DNA of 64,000 bases, taken from Haematococcus lacustris (taxonomy: Eukaryota; Chlorophyta; Chlorophyceae; Chlamydomonadales; Haematococcaceae). Shown one piece after another: positions 50,601-63,258 of this stretch. Position numbers and translations under genes: made by a program. The notes under the pieces were generated by a model, which did not search any database, was not told the DNA's origin, and was given only the letters and a program-made list of their open reading frames with translations. The stretch covers positions 1,929,052 to 1,993,051 of the forward strand of contig JASKMD010000026.1 of NCBI GenBank assembly GCA_030144725.1. The letters run 5' to 3'. The number at the start of each line of letters is the position of its first letter. Positions within the stretch are counted from its first letter, which is position 1.

Positions 50601-52692
50601 GTGGAGGGATCGCTCCAGTCTGGGGCTCTCGCTTGCTTCAACAAGTCCAGGTGGGGTCAGGGCCAGAGCCAAGGTCAGGACTCCCCCACCTGCTCCACCT
50701 GCACCTCCCACTCTCCCCCTGCTGCCCCCCCTGCTGGCCTGCGTGTGTGCCTCCCTTGCCCTCTCCCTCCTTCCCCCTCCTCATGCCTCCCCCACCCGCT
50801 GCCTCTTGCCCTGTTGCACCTTTGAGAACACGAAGCTGTCATCCGTGAGCATCTCATTGCGTGTGACCACCACCAGGCTCATGACCTCCTGCAGGTGCCG
50901 CCGCTCAGCCTTAGACAGCAGGCCGGACTCAGCCAGCGCCGCACTGGCGGCCCACAGCTTGCCCACCTCCCTGCACCGCAGCCACAGCCGGCAGCAGACA
51001 CACAGGCAGGGGGCTGGAGGGGCAGGGACAGGGCAGGGGCAGGGCAGGGCGGCTGACAGTGGTGCCCACTCAACGTCACCCATTGTGCACAGATCCATGT
51101 GGTGATGACGGGTTGAGGAGCAGTGTCAGTTGAGAGGCAGCAGGCAGGGGAGGGGATCAGGAGCAGGGTGGACAGCACCAGCAGCGGGTCAGAGGCCAGC
51201 GGCACCGGGGCTGAGCCCGACCCCCTGCTGGCCTGCCTGCCTTGCCCCCGCTCTGCCTACCCAGAGCCCCACAGGACCCTGAGGAGGAGGAGGAGGAGGA
51301 CCCTGGGATCCCCAAGCCACTGACTAGCCGCCCCAGCCGCCCCCTGCTGCCCTGACCCCACACCCTACCCCCAGGTCGCCCACCCCTGCCCCCAGCGCTG
51401 CTGTCCCCCACGTCGCCCGCCCTGCCCCAGCTGCCCACAGGGCTCAGGGGCGCTGAGGAAGGAGGACCCTGTGCCTCTCAGGCCACTGACTAGCTGGCCC
51501 AGCCGCCCCCCTGCTGCTGCCTGACACCAACCCTGACCCCCTACCCTAACTCCTGGCCCCTGGGTGCCCCCCCTGCCCCATGCTCTGCCGTCACCCCTGT
51601 CGCCCTCCACTGCTCCTGCCCCCCACAGCTCCAGGGTTAGGGTCAGGGTCAGTACGCCCTTGACAGCTACAAAGCCCACCCCGATGGCACAGTCCCTATC
51701 AGACCACTGGGCTCCCTGTCACAGCCCCCAGCCCTCACAGCTCCTGCTAGTGAACTGTGGACCTCATCACACATCTCCCACGCCCCCTGCCCCTGTGCTG
51801 CCGCCTTCCCCCTGCCCTGCGGAGCGCTGGGTCCACCCCCTATGCCCCCTGCCCCCCTGCTGCTGCTGCCGCCCCCCTGCCTGCGGTGCGCTGGGTCCAC
51901 CAAGTGCTGGGTGCGGGCGGCGTCCAGCGGGAACGCCCGGGTCAGCGCCAGGAAGGCCGGGCCGCGGTGCGTGCGCTGCAGGCTGCCTGAGGCCAACAGC
52001 TGGCGCAGCAAGGGGGCCGCCTTCATGAACTTGGAGGGGTTGGCGATGTGGGAAGCCAGGCGGTGCAGGGCAGCTGTCACCTGCCGGGTGGGGGCAGGGT
52101 GAGGAGTGGGGGGCAGGGGGCTGGGGTCGGCAGTGTGGGCTGGGCAGCTGAAAGGGACGCCTTCAGGCCATCTGAATAACCATCATAGAGGGTTGATTAT
52201 CCCTCAATCAGTGCTGCAACACAAAGGGTGGGGATGGCCACTGCGATTCTTCGGTGTGACAGGTGCCAGTGAGCATCGCCACAGCAGTCAGGAACTAGCA
52301 GCAGTCACCTGGTCAGCTGCATCTGTGGCCTGGCCACCAGAGGCTGATGCATGTCCTGCTGCCGCAGCTGCGGCAGCTGCTGGGGGCTCGGGGTGGGCAG
52401 CATGCGCCCTGGGCTTGACTGTCTCAGTGCGCTGCTGCTTGGTGACTTCAAGCCCGCCTCTGCTGGCATGAGCTGGTGTGGGCCCAGGAGGCTCGCGGTC
52501 TGCTGATGTGCGCTTGCCCAAGTGCTGCTGGACTGGGGCGTCCTCCTCCTCATCAGCACCGTCGTCAGGCAGCTCAGCCAGCCACTCCGCGACCACAGCA
52601 TCCTCTTGTTCTTCCTCGGTCAGGGCCCGGCGAGCACGGCCGGACCCTAGTTCGGCTGGAGCCCGCTGGGTCGGACCACCTCGTCTGGACAT
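47603..52692 (-). CDS. Conserved uncharacterised plant-type protein, C-terminus running into a MITE
   Basis: The start at 52,692 opens an Ala/Glu-rich, partly disordered exon 1 (52,692-52,309). Later exons contain conserved-looking blocks: ALHRLASHIANPSKFMKAAP (from 52,080), LTDDSFVFSK (about 50,830) and LGRVRELVLALPEQEDEAAEE (about 50,240). Two DPFGLN boxes follow in a Gln-rich exon, then VHHARTFHKHAWAQTSIELL (about 48,300) and AELDELWVWVRQARVTRKQG (about 47,970). From memory, an uncharacterised land-plant family has the same block order; I could not verify this. The frame ends at TGA 47,605-47,603, inside the MITE, so the last 13 codons are transposon-derived unless an unseen splice removes them. 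No function can be assigned. Confidence 0.62.
48774..48872. repeat. 14-bp tandem array (CTGACCTGCGAGGC)n
   Basis: Seven copies of the 14-mer lie in an intron of the uncharacterised minus-strand gene, with the last two varying to gtgaggt. Confidence 0.92.
49855..49965 (-). repeat. Gln-coding CTG/CTC repeat tract
   Basis: CTGCTG and CTCCTG words read on the minus strand as Gln/Glu runs within an open exon of the uncharacterised gene, between its two DPFGLN boxes. Other frames give Arg/Ser or Cys runs. Confidence 0.8.
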
Positions 52693-52925
52693 CGTTGCCG
52701 CACCGTTGCCGCATCAGCTGCAGCCGGAGTGCTTCCAGGGATTGAGCAACGAATTGCAACTGACCCAGTGGTGAGCGAATGGGAAAGCCCGACCGGACCC
52801 AATAGAAAGTACACTGCCTCATAAACCTCGATAACACCCATAGCTCGTGCTCGCACAACATGTCGAACATTTGAAACGACAGCCTGCGAAGTGCATTGGG
52901 CACGCACCGAAACGAGACCAGCGCC
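52693..52925. promoter_or_regulatory. Shared intergenic region of the second divergent gene pair
   Basis: 233 bp separate the start codons of the uncharacterised minus-strand gene and the plus-strand Claspin-like gene. No TATA box is obvious. As at 18,798-19,046, the geometry implies a bidirectional promoter. Confidence 0.5.
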
Positions 52926-55900
52926 ATGGCAGTGGAGGATGGAATGGAAGCACTGGGCTGCGGGGAAACAGGGCAGCTGCCGGTGCCTGTCACCAAGGTA
53001 TGACGGGGACTGCAGCCATATGTGGTGTCAGCCGTACTACATCACATTCAGACATCCCTGTGTAGGTATCAACAACGCCAGCTGAAGATGTGGAGATGCT
53101 GGAAGACGAGGGTGTGGTAGTGATCCCTGTGGCTGCACACCCACCTACATCGCCTTCAGAGCAACAGCCAGTAGCTCGCCGCCGCCTGGGACGCCTGACT
53201 CGTGTTGACATAACTGCAAAGACCCCTGTGGTGGTTGAGGCAGCCCCTGCAGAAGTAGAGCACAGCTTGACAGAAGACGGTGCTCTGCAAAGGAATGCGC
53301 ATTCCAAGCGAAAGGCAGGTGAAACTTCAGGGTTGAGCAGCTAGCCAGTAGACAGCAGTGTGGGTCCTGACTGACAGTGTCATTGCCAGGAGCACAATGT
53401 TAGTGAGTCAACAGCAGGAGACCTTGCAGCGGCAGGGGGCAGCTGCAACGCTGGGTGCTCAGCTGGGTGCTCAGCTGGCTCATCAGCTTGTCCTGTTCCA
53501 GCTGCCCAGACTGGTAGGCACACGCTAGTGTTACCACACTCCTGCTGCTCCTCCTGCTCTTGCTGCTCCTCCTGCAACCTGCACCTGCTGTAATCCCTGA
53601 CCCTGACTTCTGACCCCCTGACCCTGACCCTAGCCCGTTGTTTCCTGCCGTTGCACCATCACCCAGACCCCTCACTCACGGCTTAACTCTGCCACCGATT
53701 CATGCTCATCCTTTGACCTTGGTCTTGCTTTGCCCTTTACCTTTCTGCGCAGGCCAACTGGAATGTGGACAGCCAGGATGAGGACCAGGTCAGTGAAGAA
53801 GAGGAGGAAGGGGAGGTGGGAGAGGGTCAACGGGCGCCCCGGCTCACCACCAGCCCACAGGCCAAGGCTGCGGGAGACAGCGCAGCAGCTGAGGGCTACT
53901 GGGACGAGGATGATGAATACGCCCAGATGCTGGCCACAGGCAGTGCAGGTAATGTCAGGGGTGAAGGGGCGGGGGGCAGGGTGGGGAGGTCGGCAGGCTC
54001 GGGGTAAGGCTGAGTCTAACCTATAGCGCACACCCACACATGCGCCCTAACCGCCCAGCACACACACTCCAGGTAGGCCTGAGTCCAACTACAGCACACA
54101 CCTATCACACACACACGTGCGTCCTACACACCTGTTACACGCCCAGCACACACACTCCCTAGGCCTGCGGGGGTAGGTAGAGCGATGTGCCTGCTTGTCA
54201 CCGCTGTACTGTGGCTGCTCTGCCGCTGTGGCTGAGCTGTGGCTCACTCCGCCCGCCCCACTTGCCTGCACCTCACCACTTTCTGCCTGTCCTCATCTTG
54301 CCTGCCCTCATACCCTCCCCATCACCTCATCTCCTCATCTCTGGCCTGTCCTCATCTGGCTTGCTCTGGAGCCTAGCCCTCCCATGGAGGTCCTGCTCTG
54401 GAGCCTTTTCCCGACCAAGTGCATCCACTCACACCCTCCGGCCTGTACGCATGACGCAGAGCTCCAGCCACAGGCACCACCGCCGTGCTCAGTAGGCCTT
54501 GCTAAGGGGTCACGGCTCGAAGGCCATGTCCTGCCCTGCGGTATGTTTGCAGTTGCTTGGTAGCTGCGTGTGCACTGGCTGCAGCCTTTGGCAAGGTGGG
54601 GAAGAAGACTGGCGGTGAGGAGAAGGAGGAGGAGGAGCTGGAGGTTGTTGGGGCAGGCAGCGAGGGGGAGGAGGAGGAGCCTCTCTCTCAGGACGAGGAG
54701 GGTGGCAGGGAGGGCAGGGAGCAACGAGGTGGGTGGAGGGGGTGTGTTCAAAGGGGCAAGGGGTAAATGGGCAGAGTGCTGGGGAGGCTTAGGCTGGGAG
54801 CTGGCAAGGGAGTGGGCAAGGGACTTAGGAGTGCTAGTGAGGAGCCTCAGGGCAGGTGGCTGTGTGTCGGCAAGGCGTGGCAAGGGAGAACCGGGCAGAG
54901 TGCCGGGGAGGTCACTGCTCACACGATGTTGGGCAGGATCGGACCTTGCCAACAGCGCACATGGTTGGATAGGGTTAGTCCTCTCCCACGGCCTGGGGTA
55001 TGAACTACAAAGTGTGGGAGTCAAGGGGGAGCTGTGACGCTGGGTGGGGGACAGGGATTAGGCAGCGGCAGTTGCAGCTAGCCATGGTGGTGCTGTGTGT
55101 TCAGCTAGCGACTGCCTACAGGGGTTGGATCTGGTGTACCCACCTCTTATTCCTTTTGCTCCTCACTCTTCTTCACTTCATGTCCGTTCTGCTTGATCAT
55201 GTCTGCACCCTCCTCATCCTTTGCTCCCTTCTTGGTCCCCACCCTGTTGCCGCTGCCCGCCGCTCCCACCCGCCTGACCCCCTCCCGTGCGACAGATCCC
55301 GGAGCAAGGGAGCGCATCGGGGGCGCAACCGCGCTGCAGCCGGAGGCGCCGCCCCTCACCGGCCTGCTGGACCGCATTCGCGCCCGCAAGCAGTTGCTAT
55401 GCGCACGGTCAGTGTCAGGAGCAGGCAACGGACCTCTCCAGACACCTCCAGGTGCTTGCGACCTCCTGCTACTGCTGACCTGCCACTGCTCCTGCTGCCC
55501 CACCCTCCTTACATCCAGCTCCACTACCTTACACACTCCCAAAAACGAAGGGGAGAGCAGAGGCAGTGAAAGGAGCAGGCTCATTCTTAGGTTGCCACCG
55601 AGCCATTTCACCACTCCCCCTCTCCCTATCCCTGGCTGCCTGAAACCTTAGCCCAGCTGCCAACTGGCTTTCCACTGGCCGTTCATGGCTGCCTTATCCC
55701 TGTTGGCACCTTGTCACCCTGGCAATTTCACTGCCTGTTGCTCCTACTGGCACTTGGACCCTCCCCCTGCTGTGCTCAGTGCCTTTGAGCAGCACCCTAC
55801 AATGTCTGTCTGCCGCACCACACCACACTGCCCAGTGTAGCCAGGCCAGCCAGGTGGCTGGGGCTGACACGCAACACACGCCAGACATGAGGACAACTCC

Positions 55901-58900
55901 AACACCTCGAGCAAACCACCGTCACCTCCCTGTCCCTGGATCATTGTAATGCAGCTGAGCATGTTGCTTGCGATGACCACATCTTCGGACCCTTTGCCGG
56001 ATATCCTGCCGCCACCCTTCCACCCTGTTTGTCTTTCCTGGCTGACCCTACACACTGTACTGCCTGCTCTGCGCCCTGCCCAGCTTGCTGCCCGCCTTCA
56101 TGGTCCTGGACACCCTGCCTTACCTGCTCATGGCAATGCAGAGCCGCTGCCCCACTTCAGGCACCACCACCTGCCCCTGCCTCAGCCCCTGCCTTAGCCC
56201 CTATAGACTTTGCCTCAGCCTTAGCCCGGGTCAAGGCCCAAAGGGGGTCGGCAGGAGCAGCAGCAGGCGCGCCTCCTTTCCAAGCAGCTCAGCCTACTGC
56301 TCAGCCAGAAAGCGTCCAGGGAGAAGTTGGGGCGGTTGGTACCGCTGCTGCTGGAGTTGAGGCGGCGCAAGAGGGCCAGCAGGACCTGCTGATGGGTGGT
56401 GAAGAGGCTGCTGCTGCTGCTGCGGGTGCCCAGGCTGAGGGGCCAGTTGTAAAGGAGCAGGGTGGGTTGGGAGCAGGAGGTGGACCAGCTGAGGAGGAGG
56501 ACGAGGAGCTGGTGATTGAGGGAGGTGGCCCGGAGGCGATGGGGACGTCTCAGGACATGCAGGTGGGTGGGGTGTGGTGAGGGGCAGGGATTTGGGCAAG
56601 GGCCGTGGCCAAGGTAGGGAGGCAGGAGGTGAAAGGTATGGGGCTGGTGGTCGTGGTCATGGAGGAGGGCTGGGAGGGTCTAGGGTAGGTGAGGCAGGGG
56701 TAGGGCTAAGGCTAGGGCAGGTGAGGCAGGGCTAGGGTAGGTGAGGCAGGGGTAGGGCTAGGCAGGGAGGAAGGCTGGAAGGCTGAGAGGAGCAATGGTG
56801 GCGGCACCACATCCAGCTCTTTGCTGCTTGCCTGCTTGTGCCTGCATGGTGCTGCTGTGTAGCTGGATGGGTGTGAGCAGACCTCACACAGTGCAGGAGC
56901 AGCACAGGGGTAGGCCTATAGCACGGCCTGAACCTGCCTACCCCTGCCTCACCTACCCTAGCCCTAACCCTCACCTTAACCCTGCCTACCCCTACCCCTA
57001 CATGCACAACGGCTGTGCATGTGCACGAGTGGAAACTCACATGGTTTGAGGGGACATGTGAAGGTGTGATGTGCTGGTGTGAGGTGTGCTCGCAGGGGGG
57101 CCTGCAGCCAGGTGGCGCCATGGAGCTGGACCCTGGCTTGCTGCTGGCCAGCACACAGGACATCCAGCTGGCACTGGGACAGGGTGAGGGGGTATCGGGG
57201 CCAGAGGCATGGTTTCAGCGCTGGGCCAAGAGGTCGCAGGGATCGAAACCCAACGACGAAAAACTTCCGTGGCGATGTGTCTGCGCCCCATGTAGGAGTC
57301 CTCCCTCAATGCACGCTGATGTCTACTGACGTTGTATTCTTCTCTTATTCTTTCTTTTCTTTCCTTAACCACCCCCTCACTGGCTGTGTTGCGTTGTGCC
57401 GGGGGCTTGAGGTCATCTTCTTCAGTGTTTGGCAAATCCAGCTGCTGTGAGACTGGCTCTTGTCATCAACCATTGCCTTCAGATGTTTCGGACCACAACA
57501 CCCTGAAGCATGTGGCCATGGTGGACCAGGCAGCAGCTGCCCGCCAGCTCCCAGCCTCCCGTTCCTCCAGGTGGGATGTGGCACCATCTCACACTTCCGC
57601 ATGTCACTGGGGTACCCACCAGGGGCTGAAGCATTACAACTGCTTGGTGGCTATGAGGTTTGTGGCGATGTCTAAGCGAGTACAGCTGGGGCTGCAGACG
57701 CTGCAGGATAGGCTGTTTCCACATGGCCTTGTTTCAAGCATTGGAGGATAGAGGCTTGTGGTCGCTGCTGCTTGTGGTCTGTAACAATCAATCTCTCGGG
57801 CCCAAGGCTGCTTGACACCTTGGCCGTTGCATTGCTTGGCTTGGGCTAGTATACTCGATGGCCTCTTGCTTTGTTTCCTGCTGCTCTCTTCAGTTTGAAT
57901 GGTGTACAGGTGTCACTCTTTACCCCAAGCATCCCAGCACCTGGGTTCTGGTGCAGGTTGAAACGCATGGCAGCAGCTGCGGGGCCCAGGGCCCCTCCTG
58001 CCCTCACTGGCCCTGCCTCACATGCTGGGCAAGAGTGGCAGGCTGAAGCAGCTGGGCAGAAACTGGGGTGTGGGGAGGGTAAGGAGGGTGAGGCGGAGGA
58101 AGAAGATGGCGAGGAGGAGGAGGGCGAGGAGGAGGAGGAGGAGGAGGGCGAGGAGTGCTCAGGTGTGCTGACTGCTACCAGCGTGGTTGGTTAAATCTGT
58201 CACACTCATCTGGGTTTGTTGTGCGGGGGCCAGCAGTATCTGCCCAGGTCGGCTTGCATGCTGCATTGCAAGAGAGGTAGCCTTAGCAGTGGGCCCTTGC
58301 TGCCTCCCGCTTATGTAGGGCAGGGCGTCGGCGCTGTACATAGTGGTATGGGAACACACTAAGGGAGTGGGCCCTTCATGTCCAGTACTAAGTTGCTGTG
58401 CAGTAGCATCCTACTCAGCCCTTGACCAGCCCTCAGGTAGTACGAGTGCTGTGCAGTAGCTGAGTGTCGTTAGGCCTAGCCTGCTAAGGGACTGATCCGC
58501 AGGCAGCCTGTGTATGGCATCCTGCTGCACATGTGCACTTGCAGGCAGTGGCAGCGATGCGGAGGGGAGTGGCAGTGATGATGATGATGAGGAGGAGGAG
58601 GAAGACGAGGCAGGTCAGGGCGCTCCTGAGGAGGACGCGTGTGCACGTGAGTGTATGCACAGCGCTGCTTGCTGCAGAAGCCCTCTGTGCCATGCAGCTG
58701 CTCAACCACAACAGCAACTGCTCCATTGCTGGAGTGTCCGCAAAGTGCTCTGCCTGCATCAGCGTGCACAAGCAGCCTGCTGCCAGAGGCTTCCCACGGC
58801 TGTGTGCTGACACTGCCAACCTGTGTCTCCCTTCCCTGGATGTCCATGTGCTGCCTGACTGCTCACTGTCGTACCACACTCTCCCTTTGTATTCCCTCAC

Positions 58901-61900
58901 ATTGAAACCCGTCAGCACAAGCTGATCAGCTTAGCCGAGTGGCTAAAACCCTGCGGCTTCTCCGCTGCAGCTGAGCTTCTCGCTCACGAAGAGGAGGAGG
59001 AGGAGCGAGAGGCGGGCGACGTCCCGCAGGCTAGCCCCGCCAAGCATCCGGCGGGCGATCCTGGCAAATTGAAAGCGAAGAAGAAGAAGAAGCGCGGCCA
59101 ACCGAGGTTCGTCGAGCTGGAAGCGGAGTTGTCGGATGAGGACGGCGAGGGCAGCAGCGACGATGAGGATGATGAGGAGGGCCAGGACGGCATGTTGGTG
59201 AGAGTTGTCGAGGGATACGCGCGCTGAGCAGCAGCCTGAGCCGGGTCACGGACGTGCTGGCCCCGCTGCTGCAGGCTGGGCTGGTGGGGACTGTGGAGGA
59301 GGGTGCTCACGATGAAGTCCGCCGGGCAAAGCTGCACAAAAGGTGCGGTGCAGTAGGGCGGTGCAGCAGCAGTCCACCCTTGCAATGGTGTCACGGGTGT
59401 GGGTAGCAGTGGAGGGGACCCATGCGTGTGTGAGGAGGGGCAAGAGGGGCGGTCAACCCAAGGTCACCCCAAGGAGGGGAGGGGCAGGGGCAGGGGCCAG
59501 GGAAAGCTATATGTAGCAGGGTGAGCAACTAATGTTCCCCATGTGCCCCATGTGCACTTGTCATTGCCATCATCATTGTGAACAGATGTGGGTGTGGGTA
59601 TGGGTGTGGGTGTGGGCGGATCATGTGCTCTCATCATACCTATACCTAGAAGTGCATGGCATCTACCCAGCCGCTTCAAATCACTACATTAACGATTGAC
59701 GCCCTGGCTGTGGTTTGTCTTTTGGTGTGTGCAGGTGGCAGGAGGAGCAGGACGAGGACGAGTTGCGCAAGATCATGGATGGCGTGCGCAATGGTTTTCG
59801 CCGCCCCGGAGCCAAAGGCATGCAGGGCATGGGCGACATGGTGCGTTCCCTGATGTCATGCGACCTCAGCTGGTGTGACCCTCCACTGTGACCTTTAAAT
59901 GCCAGCCTCTGCCAAATGCACCCAAGGCACGCCAGCCTGAATCAGTCCAAAAGCAAAGGCATTCTAGCAGCAGTGCAGTCAGTGTGCGAGAGTTCAATTG
60001 GATGCTGCTCTTGCTCTGCGGCACTGGGCCGCTTCCTCGGAGGCATTGCGCCATTAGGCGCATACCTTCTCAAATCTGCCCACACCAACTTATACCCAGG
60101 AGGCGATGTCACTCACTCTCGCACCTCCAAAGGGCACTTCAAAGGGCACCTTCAAAGGGCCTGAGTCGGCCTTTCATAGGGCTATCAGTGGTATGCCTCC
60201 AGGTCAGGTTAGACAGGGGGTGAGGGTGAAGGGTGGTGGCCAGGTCAGGTTAGCCTTTCATTCAACAATGAGGCCGGCATGAGGCAAACTGTGCTGCCTG
60301 GCTGGCTCTGCAGGAGGGCACGGACAATGAAGCCAGGCGGCGGCGCGCACAGCTGTTTGGTGGCTCTGAAGCTAACGAGGCCGATGCGCTGGTCCGCGCA
60401 GTGCTGCCACGCTGCCCAACCCACAATGCATTGACGGGGTCCTCCACAATGCGCTGCCTGTCTTGCTGCCAGCCTGCCTGCCTGCCTGTCCCCCTGCTCC
60501 CCTCTCGGTTGCCAGTCCATCACTCAGCTCGCCCCTGCTCTGTGATGCAGATGCTGGTGGACCCGCGCTTGGCTGGCGACCTGGGCATCACCCTAGATGC
60601 TGATGACGAGGCGGTGAAGGTATGCGGCTGATACCTGGCCAGGTGTGACTCAGGCATGTATGACTTAGGTAGGTGTAATTGAGGCAGGTGTGACTCAGGC
60701 AGGTGTGACTCAGGTAGGTGTGACCCAGGCTCGCCTCAGGTCCTCTCCTGATGGGAAGCACTCCACTGACTGAGGTGGACCATGCACACTGAGCCCATGC
60801 ACCTCTCTCTGTGTATGACCCTTTGCGTGATTCACACATCATGTACCCTACTATCATCACCAAACCATCATATTGTCACAATCATCTTGTCACATGACAG
60901 TGTCTCTCCGTTGAGGTGGGTCATAGCTCTCAGCTCGTTTGTGCCCTGGCCCACGCTGCCACAGTTGCCACTGGAGGCTTGGCTGCGGGTGCTGGCTGCA
61001 GGGCAGCGTGGAGGATGTGCGCAGCCCAGACCATGCCTTGGATGCTCACAAGCTGCAGAAGAAGTTGCGGGCAGCAGGGGTGGTTGACGAGGTGAGGAGG
61101 AGGGGTGGAGAGCGGGCGGTGTTTCAAGTAGCCAAATCACATTGCGTTCAGTAATGGTTGGGTGTTTAGGCCTACTTACCGCGTGTTTTACATGGTGGCT
61201 CAGCCCCTGACGCCGCCCTCATCCCCTCCTGCCTTCCAGCCTTCATCCTCCCCCTTTGCCATGCAACACAGCTAGTAGAGTGTGGCCCTGGTGCCATGGT
61301 CTGTGGCTGCCGTTTGTGCCATGCGGTTGTAATGCAAGGGTCAGAGCAGCACTGCGGCTGCGCATGTAGCGTCACGGTAGGTTCATGGCCTGGTCACTGG
61401 TGGATAGGTCATACACAGCCTCATTGCACCACCTACATTCGTTTCCCTCCTCCCTCCTACACTCTTTACCGTCATCGTGCTCTCCAGACAGGTGCTCACA
61501 TGCCTGCCTGCGGCCTCCTGTGTGCCCGCAGGTCGTGTCAGAGCTGGCAGCCATCACACACGACACTTCCCAGGAAGTGTTGGCGCTCATACACACCACA
61601 GCCAGGCCGGCAGCCCTGGGCACTGCAGTACCTGGAGGGGTTGCTGTTGCTGTCGGGAGTGGGGCTGGGGCGGTGGCTGGGACGAAGCTCCGCCCCAGCC
61701 TCGCTGCGTCTGCTGCCTTCACCAGCGCTCGAGTGGGGGGAGTGGGAGCGGCAGGAGGGCAGGCGACGGTTCAGCAGGGGCAAGGGGGGGGGCAGGGGGC
61801 CGGCGTCGTTGCGCGAGGGTCGTTCTTGGGCCGCAACAGCGCGGGGAGCGGCAGTCATCGCACTACTGGAAACCAGCTGGCATCGCGCTCCTTCGTCTTT

Positions 61901-62107
61901 GGGTCGACGGACGCCGGCAACAGCAACTCCGCGCCTCCTGTTGGCGGCGACATCGGCAGCGCGCAAGCTGGGAAGGGGTCTGGCAAGCAAGCAGTGGATA
62001 ACACGTCGTTTGTGGGCGTGACGGGTCGCATCGCAGCCTCGGGTTTGAAACAAGCGCAACGGAAGCCAAATGCTCCGTCGCTTTTCTCACTGCTGAAGAA
62101 GAGCTAA
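52926..62107 (+). CDS. Claspin/Mrc1-like replication checkpoint mediator
   Basis: Claspin/Mrc1 travels with the fork and relays ATR signals to Chk1. Exon 1 is 52926-52997 (MAVEDGMEALGCGETG) and exon 2 is 53066-53318 (RRRLGRLTRVDITAKTP). Further exons include 53,755-53,948, 54585-54728, 55296-55407 (TGLLDRIRARKQLL) and about 56,160-56,562. Acidic exons follow near 58,080, 58,545 and 58,972. The diagnostic part is KKKKKRGQPRFVELEAELSD followed by an Asp/Glu cluster, then AHDEVRRAKLHKR|WQEEQDEDELRKIM (59,272-59,839), which matches the Claspin EAEL and R-W-R/K-E region. The last exon (61533-62107) has NQLASRSFVFGST and ends APSLFSLLKKS. Exon 2 ends in phase 1 but the next recognised exon reads in phase 0, so one small exon is missing from my model. 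Assignment rests on motif order, not on a search. Confidence 0.62.
60635..60725. repeat. AGGTGTGACTC(A)GGC-type minisatellite in a Claspin-like intron
   Basis: About six imperfect 15-bp units follow the exon ending near 60,620. Confidence 0.75.
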
Positions 62108-62464
62108 GCAGCCTTGATGAGAACTGCATGTTGCGCGCTGGGTTCGCCGTTCATCTGCACTTCTACGCTCAACCGCATGTCGACGTTCGACATGAATATG
62201 CATCCATACGTTGCTCCGTGGTGCCGCGGTGGGGCGTAGCAGGTCTTACATGTTACTTGCATTTTCAGCTTGCAGGCTATGAGATTTGACACTGGTCGGT
62301 GTCCAGTGTAGCCTCTTGGACGCGAGCACCTATATGTACAACGCTTCGCTTAGCTAGTTACGGCGAGGGGCAGTGAGGTTTATCCAACCGACGCTTTGCG
62401 GCGCCCGCCCTCTTTTCACCACGTGTTGACGACCATTGCTGGGTTGGGCGGACACGGCCCATAC
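62108..62464. other. Intergenic region between the Claspin-like gene and the phosphate translocator gene
   Basis: Only 357 bp separate a stop codon from the next start on the same strand. It must hold the 3' UTR of the first gene and the promoter of the second. I found neither a plus-strand TGTAA nor a clear TATA box. Confidence 0.5.
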
Positions 62465-63258
62465 ATGGCGAGCGCAGCGCTGAGATGCTCGCGATGCACG
62501 GCCGTAGCTCAGCAACGGTCAAGCACCGCGACAGCGCGATGCGTTGGTGATAGCTCTACCGTAGCTGCCAGTGCCGAGCATGTTAGGAGAGAAGTGGGGA
62601 ATGGAGTTCACGGGAGCCGGATAGCATGGTCGAGGAGGTCGCTGGCTGTCCCCCAAACCGTCAAGGCCAACTACAGGGTTGTTGTTTGCAGCGCATCAAC
62701 CTCTGCCGTGTCTGCCGGTGAGTGCTGCTGCAGCTATTTCAGCAGTGATGTGAGCTCTGCTTGCAAACACGCTGCACTTCAATAGCCAGCCGCAAGGAGC
62801 ACACTGCTGTCCCACCCCACATGGCTGGCTGCCAACACGTTTCCTCATCTGCCATGCTCCAATTCAGCCATACATAGCAAGCTAGGAAGATCATGGAGTG
62901 CAGAGTCAGCAACGATGGTGATGAGGGATGCTGCTGCGAAAGCGCCTGCTGCTGTTCTTGCTGCTGCTGTGCATGTGGCTGCTGCTGCTGCTGCTGCTGT
63001 GCATGTGGCTGCTGCTACTACTGCGCTGTTCCTTGCATCTTCCTTCTGCACCTGGTGCTGTTGTTGGCGCCATCAGCGAGGGTGACGGAGGTGCAGTAGG
63101 CATTGGCAACGCCTGTGCTGCCCTTGACCCCACCCTCTCTGCACCACCGCAGATGACGGCAGCAGTCAAGAGGGGGCGGGTGCACGCAGTACAACCCAGC
63201 TGGCAGTGCTGGCTGCCCTGTTCTTCTGCTGGTATGCTACCAACATCGTGTTCAATGT
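62465..63258 (+). CDS. Plastid phosphate translocator (triose-phosphate/PEP/hexose-phosphate translocator family), 5' part
   Basis: These are inner-envelope antiporters exchanging phosphate for phosphorylated C3, C5 or C6 compounds. Exon 1 (62465-62717) encodes an Ala/Ser/Arg-rich chloroplast transit peptide (MASAALRCSRCTAVAQQRSS...). Exon 2 (63153-63258) joins in phase. It gives a hydrophilic linker and then QLAVLAALFFCWYATNIVFN, the first membrane helix with the W-Y...N-x-x-F-N pattern of the family. The third exon, expected to begin with the Tyr-Asn-Lys block, is not recognisable before the window ends. Which substrate class it belongs to cannot be told from this part. Confidence 0.6.

Noticed and set aside
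58930..58970. tRNA-like 5' half (ttagccgagtggctaaaacc)
   Set aside because: It matches an A-box but no anticodon stem, B-box or acceptor stem follows; the next bases are the acceptor and coding exon of the Claspin-like gene.
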